In this document: piece after piece, positions 27,119-35,268 of the stretch
How the letters are laid out: every line of letters begins with the position of its first letter
How positions within the stretch are numbered: the first letter of the stretch is position 1
Assembly: GCF_000427905.1 (NCBI RefSeq)
Contig: NZ_ATYX01000005.1
Location: forward strand, 186,001 to 250,000
Length of the DNA stretch: 64,000 nucleotides
Direction of reading: 5' to 3'
Origin: Thermocrispum agreste DSM 44070
GTDB lineage: Bacteria; Actinomycetota; Actinomycetes; Mycobacteriales; Pseudonocardiaceae
The notes under the pieces: model-generated
What the model was told of the DNA's origin: nothing
The model's database searches: none
Seen by the model: the letters and a program-made list of their open reading frames with translations, nothing else
Position numbers and translations under genes: made by a program

Positions 27119-27435
27119 CAGCGCCTCCCGTACTTGTTGTGCGCGGCCTGCCTGGTGACGCCGAGCTCCTTGACGATCTCCTGCCACGACAAGCCCTGCA
27201 CCCGTGCGTTGCGTGCTTGCACTGGGACGACCTGGTCCGCGGCGCCATCGGAGCGCGTGCACCCGTGCGTTGCGTACTTGCACCGCCTCCAGGCGTTCCA
27301 GCAGCTTGCGCAAGGCCGCCACAGCGCGCAGTCCACCCGTGGATCGTCGGCGCCCGCTGCCGTTGCCAGGTCCGTCGCCTCCCCCATGGCGTCAACCCAC
27401 GTTGACACTTCCGATGCGTCAGCCAAAGTCGACAC
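27118..27435 (-). pseudogene. HTH partner of the Clp-N protein, internally frame-shifted
   Basis: The frame is open from GTG 27435 to the stop (105 codons), but its middle is nonsense. The ends read VSTLADASEVSTWVDAMGEA and GLSWQEIVKELGVTRQAAHN (HTH). The expected middle, AALRKLLERLEAVQVRNARV, is found one frame away. A 26-bp direct repeat with 61-bp offset restores the frame: a small loss plus a 61-bp duplication (60+1). Intact relatives precede Clp_N genes and carry a C-terminal HTH. It is probably non-functional, although the C-terminal HTH could still be made. Confidence 0.6.
27197..27283. repeat. 26-bp imperfect direct repeat, 61-bp offset, inside the HTH pseudogene
   Basis: TGCACCCGTGCGTTGCGT, followed by G or A and CTTGCAC, occurs at 27197-27222 and 27258-27283 with one mismatch. 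The 35 bp between is not repeated. The duplication encodes a second copy of the VQ(V/A)RNARV segment in the minus-strand gene and shifts the frame by one. The 61-bp offset equals the period of the CRISPR-like array at 12.3 kb, but the sequences are unrelated. Confidence 0.7.
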
Positions 27436-27483
27436 GCGTCGTGCCGCCCGGCGAAGCTCCCCGCACGGTGAGCCGGCCCGCCG

Positions 27484-28671
27484 TCAGATGTCCTCGAGCA
27501 GGTCCTTCAGCTCTCGCTGCACGGCCGCCTCGAGCTTGGCCACCTGCGGCTTGTACCGTGCCGTCGCGCTGATCCGCCACGTGGCGCGCACCGGGTACGA
27601 ACGCGGGGTGTAGCTCGGCTCCAGCTTGAAGTCCGCCGTGCAGGCCATGGTGATGCTGGAGTTCGGCTTCATCCCCGCCCGGTCGGAGCAGGTCCGCGTG
27701 CCCAGGCCGCTGGCACTCATGGTCACCCGCATCGTCACGTCGAACTGGGTGACCGGCACGTTCTTTCCGCCCGAGTACGAGTTGGACACCGGGACTTTCG
27801 CGGTGCATTTGCCCCCCACCGCGCAGTTGAGCTTCCCGTTGCCCTGGCGCAGCTCGAAGTTCGGCACCAGGACGCCCGCGTTCCGCACCCCGCGTGCGGC
27901 CTTGGACAGCGAGGCGAACAGCTGACGTACCTGCTGCTCTCCCATCTCGGTGAACAAGGTGCGCGCGCCGCTGGGCAGGAGCGGGTTGCCGCCTGCCTGG
28001 CCGAGCGGGACGTCGGTGCTCACCAGCCGGTGCGGCTGGGCGACCGTGACGTCCGCGGTGTACTTGCCGACCGGGATCCGGTACACCTCGGTCCCGTCGT
28101 CGAGCTTCATCTGCTCGACGCGCTTGCGGTTCAGTTGCGGCTCGCCCGACGGCGGCGGCTCACCGGGCTGCGCACCGTCCTGACCCTGCTGCGTGGCGGC
28201 TTCCTCCCGCAGCCGCGCGGCCACCTTCTCCGGCGGAAGCAGCGCACCGGGATCGAAGCCCACGTCCGCCGGATCGGTCACCACGAACCGGTTGGCGAAC
28301 TGGTTCGCCTCGTTCGGCTTGGCCCCCAGGTCCTGCCACACCTGCTTGCTCGTCCGCACGTACAGCTTCCCGCCGAGGGCCGCGAAGGTCATCTTGCGGC
28401 CGTCGATGGTCGACGTGCCGTAGACCGAGCCGGAGCGTGTCACCGCGACGCTGACCTCCTCGCCGTCGGCTCCCGCCACGGTGCTGACGTAGCGCATCAG
28501 CGGCCGGGCGGCCAGCGCGCCGACCGCCTCGTCGAACGCCCGTTGGGCGAGCAGTTCGACCTTGTCGTCACCCGCGGTGGGCGTTCCGGGCACCGTCGAT
28601 TCGCACGCCGTCGCGGCGAGCCCGAACACCGCCGCAACGACCGCGGCCCGCTTGCCGAGAGCCCGTGCCAT
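27484..28671 (-). CDS. Putative secreted lipoprotein, function unknown
   Basis: 395-residue exported protein. The signal peptide MARALGKRAAVVAAVFGLAA ends in the lipobox ATAC with lipidated C23. The mature part has a domain with SGSVYGTSTIDGRKMTFAAL, a Pro/Gln-rich linker (QGQDGAQPGEPPPSGEPQ) near the middle, and a C-terminal beta-rich domain with paired cysteines (NCAVGGKC; CSDRAG/MACTADF). A short amphipathic tail follows (EAAVQRELKDLLEDI). ATG 28671 is chosen with GAGG 5 nt upstream; ATG 28674 is equally possible. Some actinobacterial lipoproteins of this type bind lipids, but no family is recognised. Confidence 0.75.
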   Translation of the reverse strand: MARALGKRAAVVAAVFGLAATACESTVPGTPTAGDDKVELLAQRAFDEAVGALAARPLMRYVSTVAGADGEEVSVAVTRSGSVYGTSTIDGRKMTFAALGGKLYVRTSKQVWQDLGAKPNEANQFANRFVVTDPADVGFDPGALLPPEKVAARLREEAATQQGQDGAQPGEPPPSGEPQLNRKRVEQMKLDDGTEVYRIPVGKYTADVTVAQPHRLVSTDVPLGQAGGNPLLPSGARTLFTEMGEQQVRQLFASLSKAARGVRNAGVLVPNFELRQGNGKLNCAVGGKCTAKVPVSNSYSGGKNVPVTQFDVTMRVTMSASGLGTRTCSDRAGMKPNSSITMACTADFKLEPSYTPRSYPVRATWRISATARYKPQVAKLEAAVQRELKDLLEDI

Positions 28672-29080
28672 CATCGCCTCACTTCCACCAGCGCGCCCGG
28701 CAGGTGACCGGCCCCGGTCAGGACCGTCCGGGTCGCCTCCAGGGTTCCTCGCGCCCGTCGTCCGAGCCCGGTGTCCTTCTGACTCGGCAGCTGGGTCCAT
28801 CGTTCCCTATGCGCCGAGCCACGGGTAGCCGACCCGCCCCGAGCCTGCCGAACCGGCTACGCCAACGTGGCGAATGGCGGACAGTGACCGCGACTGGCCA
28901 CCGTCACCGCACCCGCTGGGGTAGACACGTGCTCGAGCCAAGCCCCGGCAGGCCCTGCGGCGCGCCTGCCCGAGAACCGCATCGCCGCCCCGTCGCCGCG
29001 AGCAGGCGGGGCGGTGGTCGCGTGCTTGCCTTCCCACGTAGGATGATCCTCGTCGGACCCGCAACGCGTGGTGAGGGTGC
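28672..29080. other. 409-bp intergenic region between divergent genes
   Basis: No coding frame with convincing start and domain content is seen. TAGGAT at 29039-29044 could be the -10 of the following regulator gene, giving a leader of about 30 nt. GGTGAGGG at 29069-29076 is a reasonable ribosome binding site for the ATG at 29081. The lipoprotein promoter must lie in the left part, but no clear element is visible. Confidence 0.5.
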
Positions 29081-30058
29081 ATGGCTGACCAGCAGCTTTC
29101 CGAGCATCTGCAACTTCTCGGCCTGCCCGCGGCGGACACCGAGATGTACCTGCTGCTGTTGGACAAGGGCCCGATGACGCCGCAGGCCATCGGCGACGAG
29201 CTCGGGCTGACCACCGAGCAGGTCGCCGAGCGGGTCGAGTCGCTGACCAACTTCGGCATGGTCGGCAGGACCAACTCCGACGAGGTCGCCCCCATCGAGC
29301 CGACCACCGGCCTGCAGCGGCTGGCCAGGGCCAGGGAGGCCGAGGTCAAGGCCGCCGAGCTGGCCGCGGCGAACGCCTATCGGGTGTACCGGCGCACGGT
29401 GTCGCAGCAGTCGCCGGACGACCTGGTCGAGGTGGTCACCGCGCCGCACATCGCCGAGCGGGTCAAGCTCGAGGAGTCGGCCGCGACCAAGGAGGTGCTG
29501 CGGTTCGACTCTCCCCCGTACACCACCCAGCGCGGCCCGAACGACATCGAGGTGGAGAACCTCAAGCGCGGCGTGCGCTACCGGTGCGTCTACGCCAAGG
29601 CCGCCGTCCAGCAGCCGGACTACTACGCGCAGAACATCCAACCGTGCATCGCCGCCGGCGAAGAGGCCAGGGTGATGCCCGAGGTGCCGGTCAAGCTGAG
29701 CATCTTCGACGGCCAGCTGGCGATGGTGGCGCTGACCGACACCAACGCGGAGATCATCCGGTCGTCGCTGATCATCCGGCAGTCCAGCCTGCTCGACGCG
29801 CTCATCGGGCTGTTCGAGACGTCGTGGCGGTCGGCACTGCCGATGCACCTCGGCACCAAGGAACCGTCGTCGCTGCGGCCGATCGAGCGCAAGATCATCG
29901 AGCTGCTGGCCAGCGGGATCACCGACAACGCCATCGCCGAACTGCTCGGCATCAGCCGCCGCACGCTGTCCCGCAACCTGGAGAACCTCACCACGCGGGC
30001 AGGCGTGGTGAACCGCTTCCAGCTGGCCGTCTACGCCTGCCGGAACGGCTGGATCTGA
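29081..30058 (+). CDS. Transcriptional regulator with TrmB-like N-domain and LuxR-type HTH
   Basis: 325-residue regulator. The N-terminal winged helix resembles TrmB (about 10-65: HLQLLGLPAADTEMYLLLLD, MTPQAIGDELGLTTEQVAER). The middle is a phospholipase-D-like/PLDc-type sensor segment (ERVKLEESAATKEVLRF, PEVPVKLSIFDGQLAMVALT). A LuxR-type HTH lies at about 262-320 (IERKIIELLASGITDNAIAE, LLGISRRTLSRNLENL). This two-headed layout is common in Actinobacteria and often local to metabolic clusters. It is convergent with the catabolic operon end (4-nt gap to the MaoC gene). Ligand unknown. Confidence 0.85.
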   Translation: MADQQLSEHLQLLGLPAADTEMYLLLLDKGPMTPQAIGDELGLTTEQVAERVESLTNFGMVGRTNSDEVAPIEPTTGLQRLARAREAEVKAAELAAANAYRVYRRTVSQQSPDDLVEVVTAPHIAERVKLEESAATKEVLRFDSPPYTTQRGPNDIEVENLKRGVRYRCVYAKAAVQQPDYYAQNIQPCIAAGEEARVMPEVPVKLSIFDGQLAMVALTDTNAEIIRSSLIIRQSSLLDALIGLFETSWRSALPMHLGTKEPSSLRPIERKIIELLASGITDNAIAELLGISRRTLSRNLENLTTRAGVVNRFQLAVYACRNGWI

Positions 30059-30062
30059 GCCG

Positions 30063-30515
30063 TCAGCGGTAGATCCGGACCACGTTCACCGCGACACAGG
30101 CGGGCTTGCTGCCGCCCTCGACCTCGACGGTCGTGGTCAGCTCCACCTGCACGCCGCCGTCGACGGGTTTGGCGTCGGACAGCGTCGAGGTGGCCCGGAT
30201 CCGCGATCCGACCGGGACCGGGGCGGGGAAGCGCACCTTGTTCAGCCCGTAGTTGATCACCATGCTGGTGTTCTCGACCCGGTAGATCTGCCGCAGCAGC
30301 ACCGGCAGCAGCGACAGTGTCAGGTAGCCGTGGGCAATGGTGCGGCCGAACGGCCCTGTCTTGGCCCGTTCCGGATCGACGTGGATCCACTGGTGGTCGT
30401 CGGTGGCGTCGGCGAACTGGTTCACCCGCTCCTGGGTGATCTCCAGCCAGTCGCTGGTGCCCAGCTGCTCGCCCACCGCGTCCAGCAGGTCGTCGGGAGT
30501 GGAGAAAGTGCGCAT
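30063..30515 (-). CDS. MaoC-family (R)-specific enoyl-CoA hydratase
   Basis: Hot-dog-fold hydratase of 150 residues that would hydrate enoyl-CoA thioesters in the cytoplasm. The hydratase-2 motif FADATDDHQWIHVDPERA supplies catalytic D40 and H45. GPFGRTIAHGYLTLSLLP and MVINYGLNKVRFPAPVPVGS are the usual MaoC segments. ATG 30515 is chosen over an upstream extension. It is the last gene of the minus-strand operon, 11 nt after the TetR gene, and supplies the hydration step following the acyl-CoA dehydrogenases. Confidence 0.92.
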   Translation of the reverse strand: MRTFSTPDDLLDAVGEQLGTSDWLEITQERVNQFADATDDHQWIHVDPERAKTGPFGRTIAHGYLTLSLLPVLLRQIYRVENTSMVINYGLNKVRFPAPVPVGSRIRATSTLSDAKPVDGGVQVELTTTVEVEGGSKPACVAVNVVRIYR

Positions 30516-30526
30516 GCTGCTCGCCC

Positions 30527-31153
30527 TCACTTGCCTGGTCGGTCGTCGGATTTCTCGCCGTACAGCTCCGCTTCCACCATCGCCGTCCACTGCCGCACGA
30601 TGCGTGCCCGGCGCGCGGTGTCATCCGTCAGCAGGTTCGCCAGCCCCAGTCCGCGCGCCAGGTCCAGGGTGGCTTGCACGGTCTCCCGTACCCCTGGCTT
30701 GGACTCGTCCACTTCCAGCAGCTCGACGGCCTTCTTGTGCGCGCGCCTGCCGACCTCCCGCTCCAGCGGTTTGATCTTCTCGGCGAGCCGCTCGTCGGTG
30801 GCCGCGGCCACCCACAGGTGCAAGGCGGCCACGAACGCGGGCTGGGCGTAGAGGTTCAGCAACATCTCGATGACCGCGCGACGGCGCCCCGGGCCGGTCG
30901 GCAGCTCGGCGGCTCGTCGCTCGAGGTCTTCGTGCTGCGCCTCGGACATGTAGTTCATCGCCGCCGTGACCAGGTCCTCCCTGGTCGGGAAGTGGTGCTG
31001 CGCGGCGCCGCGGGACACGCCTGCGCGTTCGGCCACCACGGCCACGGTCGTGCCGGACCAGCCCAGCTCCCCCAGCGCGGCCACGGCGGCCTCGAGCAGC
31101 CGCCTGCGCGTCTGGATGCTGCGCTCCTGCTGCGGTTGGCGAACTCTGGTCAC
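30527..31153 (-). CDS. TetR-family regulator of the acyl-CoA catabolic operon
   Basis: 208-residue TetR protein. Its HTH spans about residues 12-60 (IQTRRRLLEAAVAALGELGW, TTVAVVAERAGVSRGAAQHH, FPTREDLVTAAM). The helical C-terminal domain carries ALHLWVAAATDERLAEKIKP. GTG start 1 nt after the SDR stop shows co-transcription. It is the natural candidate to bind the palindrome at 40519-40536 in front of the operon; acyl-CoA intermediates are likely inducers by analogy with FadR/LiuR-type TetR proteins. Confidence 0.9.
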   Translation of the reverse strand: MTRVRQPQQERSIQTRRRLLEAAVAALGELGWSGTTVAVVAERAGVSRGAAQHHFPTREDLVTAAMNYMSEAQHEDLERRAAELPTGPGRRRAVIEMLLNLYAQPAFVAALHLWVAAATDERLAEKIKPLEREVGRRAHKKAVELLEVDESKPGVRETVQATLDLARGLGLANLLTDDTARRARIVRQWTAMVEAELYGEKSDDRPGK

Positions 31154-31154
31154 G

Positions 31155-32051
31155 TCACGACTTCACGGCGGGTGGATCGACCCACAGGTCCAGGGACAGA
31201 TCCTCTTCGCGCTCGCACAACCGGTACTGCGCGAAGTCGGTGATCCCTTCCGCGCGCAGCACCTCGTCGTCGATGAAGAACTGCCCCGTGACCTCGGTCG
31301 ACGGCTTGGTGAGGATAGCGTGCGCGGCATCCGCCATGATCTGCGGAGTGCGCGACGTCGCAGCCATGTCCGACAGCAGGTTGCGCACCGCCGCGGTGTC
31401 GATGGTCGTGCGCGGCCACAGCGAGTTGGCCGCGATGCCGTCCGCACGCAGCTCTTCGGACAGTCCCAGCGTCACCAGGCTCATGCCGAACTTGGCGATG
31501 GTGTACGCGGTGCCGATCGTGCCGAACCACTTGGGCTCGGTGCGGATCGGCGGCGACAGCGTCAGGATGTGCGGGTTCCGGCCGGCGGCCGCGGAGCGGC
31601 GCAGGTGCTCGATGCAGGCCTTCGACAGCAGGAACGCCCCGCGCGTGTTGATGTCCTGCATCAGGTCGTAGGCCTTCATCGGGATGTGCTCGGTCGGCGA
31701 CAGGTTGATGGCGCTGGCGTTGTTCACCACGATGTCGATGCCGCCGAACCGCTCGACCGTCTGCGCCACCGCCTTCTCGACCACTTCGTCGTTGCGGATG
31801 TCACCGACGATCGGCAACGCCTGGCCGCCCGCCCGCTCGATGGCCTCCGCCGCGGTGTAGATGGTGCCGGGCAGTTTCGGGTGCGGCTCGGCGGTCTTGG
31901 CGATCAACGCCACGTTCGCGCCGTCGGCCGCCGCGCGCACCGCGATGGCCTCGCCGATGCCGCGGCTGCCTCCCGAGATCAGCAGCGTCTTGCCGGCCAG
32001 TGTGCGTTCGGCCCGTTCGCCTGCCTGCGCCGTGTCGGTGCTGGACGTCAT
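31155..32051 (-). CDS. Short-chain dehydrogenase, HSDL2-like
   Basis: 298-residue NAD(P)-dependent oxidoreductase with LLISGGSRGIGEAIAVRAA, NNASAINLSPTEHIPMKAYD, a PPI segment where the catalytic Ser is expected (LTLSPPIRTEPKWFG), and YTIAKFGMSLVTLGL with the YxxxK pair. The pattern matches the HSDL2/SDR subfamily often found with fatty-acid catabolism. GAAGGAG precedes the ATG by 7 nt. It would oxidise a 3-hydroxyacyl-CoA or related alcohol in the pathway; substrate unproven. Lies 35 nt downstream of an acyl-CoA dehydrogenase. Confidence 0.88.
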   Translation of the reverse strand: MTSSTDTAQAGERAERTLAGKTLLISGGSRGIGEAIAVRAAADGANVALIAKTAEPHPKLPGTIYTAAEAIERAGGQALPIVGDIRNDEVVEKAVAQTVERFGGIDIVVNNASAINLSPTEHIPMKAYDLMQDINTRGAFLLSKACIEHLRRSAAAGRNPHILTLSPPIRTEPKWFGTIGTAYTIAKFGMSLVTLGLSEELRADGIAANSLWPRTTIDTAAVRNLLSDMAATSRTPQIMADAAHAILTKPSTEVTGQFFIDDEVLRAEGITDFAQYRLCEREEDLSLDLWVDPPAVKS

Positions 32052-32086
32052 GGTGCGCTCCTTCGCTGGGACTTTGCGTGGACGTG

Positions 32087-33247
32087 TCAGTAGGACTTGG
32101 GCAGGCCGAGCGAGTGCTGCGCCACGAAGTTGAGGATCATCTCCCGGCTCACCGGGGCGATCCGGCCGACCCGGGTGGCGGTGACCAGTGCGCCGAGTCC
32201 GAATTCGGCGGTCAGCCCGTTGCCGCCGTGCGTGTGCACCGCCGCGTCGACCGCGTGCACGGCGGCTTCCGCGGCCGCGTACTTGGCCATGTTGGCCGCC
32301 TCGCCTGCCGCCATGTCGTCGCCCGAGTCGTACAACCAGGCGGCCTTCTGGGTCATCAGCTTGGCCAGCTCCAGCTCCACCTTGGCCTTGGCCAGCGGGT
32401 GCTGGATGGCCTGGTGCGCCCCGATGGGCACGTCCCACACCTTGCGGGTGTTGGCGTAGTCGACGGCCTTGCGCAGGGCGAGCCTGCCGATGCCGATGGA
32501 GAACGACGCGCCCATGATGCGCTCCGGGTTGAGCCCGGCGAACAGCTGCAGCAACGCGGTGTCGGTGCTCTCCCCGATCAGCGCGTCCGCGGGCAGCCGC
32601 ACGTCGTCCAGGAAGATCTCGAACTGCCAGTCGGGCGAGACGATGTCCATCTCGATCTTGCGGGCGGTGAAGCCGGGGGTGTCCGTGGGCACCACGAACA
32701 GCGCCGGCTGCAACTTGCCGGTGCGGGCGTCCTCGGTGCGGCCGACCACCAGCACCGCTTCGGCTTCGTCCACCCCGGAGATGAACACCTTCTGCCCGTT
32801 GAGCACCCAGTCGTCGCCGTCGCGGTGGGCGACGGTGGCGATCCGGTGCGAGTTCGACCCGGCGTCCGGTTCGGTGATGGCGAAGGCCATCTTCAGCTCG
32901 CCGGTGGCGAACCGGGGCAGCCACCGCTGCTTCTGCCGCTCGGTGCCGTAGCGGGCGATGACCGTCGCGCAGATGGCCGGGGAGACCACCATCAGCAGCT
33001 GCGGCACGCCTGCCGCGCAGAACTCCTCGCACACCGCGGCCAGGTCGCCGATCCCGCCGCCACCGCCGCCGTACTCCTCGGGCACGGCCACGCCGAGATA
33101 GCCGAGCTTGCCCGCCTCTGCCCACATCTCGCTGGTCTTCCCGCCCGACCGGGCCTGCTTGAGGGTGTACTCGTGCCCGTACTTGCTGGCCAGTTCGAAT
33201 GCCGCGGCTCGCAGCGCCTGGCGTTCGGCGCTCTCGACGAAACTCAC
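32087..33247 (-). CDS. Acyl-CoA dehydrogenase (operon copy 1)
   Basis: FAD enzyme of 386 residues forming the 2,3-enoyl-CoA. FAITEPDAGSNSHRIATVA and WVLNGQKVFISGVDEAEAVL are FAD/substrate motifs. NPERIMGASFSIGIGRLALR and HGGNGLTAEFGL belong to the C-terminal domain. The catalytic base region is not identifiable with certainty from the motif alone. The start ATG overlaps the stop of the carboxylase alpha gene by 4 nt, so translation is coupled. Together with copy 2 it suggests two oxidation steps or two substrates. Confidence 0.92.
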   Translation of the reverse strand: MSFVESAERQALRAAAFELASKYGHEYTLKQARSGGKTSEMWAEAGKLGYLGVAVPEEYGGGGGGIGDLAAVCEEFCAAGVPQLLMVVSPAICATVIARYGTERQKQRWLPRFATGELKMAFAITEPDAGSNSHRIATVAHRDGDDWVLNGQKVFISGVDEAEAVLVVGRTEDARTGKLQPALFVVPTDTPGFTARKIEMDIVSPDWQFEIFLDDVRLPADALIGESTDTALLQLFAGLNPERIMGASFSIGIGRLALRKAVDYANTRKVWDVPIGAHQAIQHPLAKAKVELELAKLMTQKAAWLYDSGDDMAAGEAANMAKYAAAEAAVHAVDAAVHTHGGNGLTAEFGLGALVTATRVGRIAPVSREMILNFVAQHSLGLPKSY

Positions 33248-35268
33248 GCGTCCGTCCCTCCCTGTTCGTCTTCCTGGACGACCGCCAGGGTCGTGCCGAC
33301 GTCGACCTGCTCACCCGGCGCGACGTGCAGTTCGGTGACCACCCCGTCACCCGGGGCGGAGATCTGGTGCTCCATCTTCATCGCCTCCAGCCACAACAGC
33401 GGCTGGCCTGCCTTGACGCGTTCGCCGACGGCCACCGCAACGCGCAGCACCGAGCCCGGCATCGGCGCCAGCAACGACCCGTGCGGCGCGGCATGCTCCG
33501 GCTCGGCGAAGCGCGGACGGCGCCGCAGGCTCACCGAGCCCAGCGGCGAATCCACGCACACCAGGCCGTCCGGGTACCGGGCCACCGAGAAGGTGCGTCG
33601 GACCCCGTCGACGATCAGCACGACCCGGTGCGGCTCGGCCGACACCGCCTCGACGCCACGGCCGGCCGCCCACTCCGGCAGGTCGGTCAGCCCGTGCCGC
33701 CCCCACCGGTAGGTGACCTCGATGTCCCGCTCACCGTCGGTGTAGACCTTGCGCTGCGGCTGCGACGGGACCGTGCGCCAGCCGCTCGGCAGCCTGCCGA
33801 GCACCCGGGCGGCGCGGCGGTTCTCCGCGGCGTCGGCCAGCGCCGCGGCCAGGGCCGACAGGTCGCGGACCTCGGGGCCGGCGAGCGGCGTGGCCAGCGT
33901 GGCCAGGTCGTGCTTGGTGAAGAACGCCGTGTCCGTCTCACCCGCCAGGAACGCTGGATGGCGCAACACGCGGACCAGCAGGTCGCGGTTGGTGGTGACG
34001 CCGTGAATCTGCGCCCTGGCCAGGGCACCCGCCAGCCGGGTGGCCGCCTCGTGCCGGGTCGGCGCGACGGCGACGAGCTTGGCGATCATCGGGTCGTAGT
34101 GCACCCCGATGCGCTCACCGCCCGCGAAGCCGGAGTCGAGCCGCAGGCCCGCCTCACCGGGGTTGGTGAACTCCACCGCGTCCGGCACGGACAACCGGTG
34201 CAGCGTGCCGCTCTGCGGCTGCCAGTCCTTCGCCGGGTCCTCGGCGTAGAGTCGCACCTCGATGGCGTGGCCGCGAGTGGCAGGCGGTTCCGCAGGAAGC
34301 CGCTCGCCACGTGCGATGCGCAGCTGCCATGCCACCAGGTCCAGCCCGGTGGTCGCTTCGGTGACCGGGTGCTCGACCTGCAAGCGGGTGTTCATCTCCA
34401 GGAAGAAGAACTCCACCCGCCCGTCGCGCTCGGCGGCCAGGAACTCCACCGTGCCCGCGCCGACGTAGCCGATCGCCTTCGCCGCGGCCCGCGCGGCCTC
34501 GAACAGCTCCGCCCGCAGCACCGCGTCCACCAGCGGCGAGGGGGCCTCCTCCACGACCTTCTGGTGCCTCCGCTGGATCGAGCACTCCCGCTCCCCCACC
34601 GCCCAGACCGTGCCGTGCCGGTCGGCCAGGATCTGCACCTCGATGTGCCTGCCCGAGGTCAGGTAGTGCTCGCAGAACACGGTCGAATCGCCGAACGCCG
34701 AACCCGCCTCCGCTTGCGCCGCCGCGATCGCGTCCGGCAGCGCGGACAGGTCGGACACCACCCGCATGCCGCGGCCGCCGCCTCCGGCGGAGGCCTTCAC
34801 CAGCACCGGCAGGTCGTCCGCGGTCACCGACGCCGGGTCGAGTTCGGGCAGTACCGGCACGTCGGCCTCCGCCATCAGCCGCTTGGCCCGCACCTTCGAC
34901 CCCATCGCGGCGATCGCCTCCGGGCTGGGCCCGATCCAGGTCAGGCCCGCGTCCACGACGGCGCGCGCGAACTCGGCGTTTTCCGCCAGGAAGCCGTAGC
35001 CGGGATGCACGGCGTCGGCGCCTGCCGCCCGCGCCGCTTCGATGATCAGTTCCGGGCGCAAGTAGGTCTCGGCCGGTGTGTTGCCCGGGAGCCGGATGGC
35101 GGCGTCGGCTTCGCGGACGTGCGGGAGATCGGCGTCGGCGTCGGAATGGACCGCCACGGTGGACAGGCCGAGTGCCCGGCAGCTGCGGAACACCCGCCTG
35201 GCGATCTCGCCGCGGTTGGCCACCAGCACCGAGGTCAGCTCCCCGGGCTCACATGCGGAAGACGCCAA
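33244..35268 (-). CDS. Acyl-CoA carboxylase alpha subunit (biotin carboxylase + BCCP)
   Basis: 674-residue subunit that carboxylates its own biotin using ATP and bicarbonate. The biotin carboxylase occupies about 10-460 (VLVANRGEIARRVFRS, HPGYGFLAENAEFA, VKASAGGGGRGMRVV, EMNTRLQVEHPVTEATTG). A middle BT-type domain follows, then a C-terminal biotin carrier domain with the biotinylated Lys in EAMKMEH. This arrangement is that of MCC/GCC/propionyl-type enzymes. The start is uncertain: TTG 35268 overlaps the beta gene by 20 nt; GTG 35229 is an alternative. It pairs with the beta subunit just upstream. Confidence 0.93.
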   Translation of the reverse strand: MASSACEPGELTSVLVANRGEIARRVFRSCRALGLSTVAVHSDADADLPHVREADAAIRLPGNTPAETYLRPELIIEAARAAGADAVHPGYGFLAENAEFARAVVDAGLTWIGPSPEAIAAMGSKVRAKRLMAEADVPVLPELDPASVTADDLPVLVKASAGGGGRGMRVVSDLSALPDAIAAAQAEAGSAFGDSTVFCEHYLTSGRHIEVQILADRHGTVWAVGERECSIQRRHQKVVEEAPSPLVDAVLRAELFEAARAAAKAIGYVGAGTVEFLAAERDGRVEFFFLEMNTRLQVEHPVTEATTGLDLVAWQLRIARGERLPAEPPATRGHAIEVRLYAEDPAKDWQPQSGTLHRLSVPDAVEFTNPGEAGLRLDSGFAGGERIGVHYDPMIAKLVAVAPTRHEAATRLAGALARAQIHGVTTNRDLLVRVLRHPAFLAGETDTAFFTKHDLATLATPLAGPEVRDLSALAAALADAAENRRAARVLGRLPSGWRTVPSQPQRKVYTDGERDIEVTYRWGRHGLTDLPEWAAGRGVEAVSAEPHRVVLIVDGVRRTFSVARYPDGLVCVDSPLGSVSLRRRPRFAEPEHAAPHGSLLAPMPGSVLRVAVAVGERVKAGQPLLWLEAMKMEHQISAPGDGVVTELHVAPGEQVDVGTTLAVVQEDEQGGTDA

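Noticed and set aside
28001-28150. Hidden gene on the plus strand opposite the lipoprotein
   Set aside because: Open frames there mirror the lipoprotein codons; no start with a ribosome binding site and no domain content.
33244-35268. Pyruvate carboxylase or propionyl-CoA carboxylase as identity of the alpha/beta pair
   Set aside because: The beta subunit has MCC/GCC-like segments and the pair sits with AtuA; pyruvate carboxylase is a single long chain with a different carboxyltransferase domain. Propionyl-CoA remains possible but is less supported.
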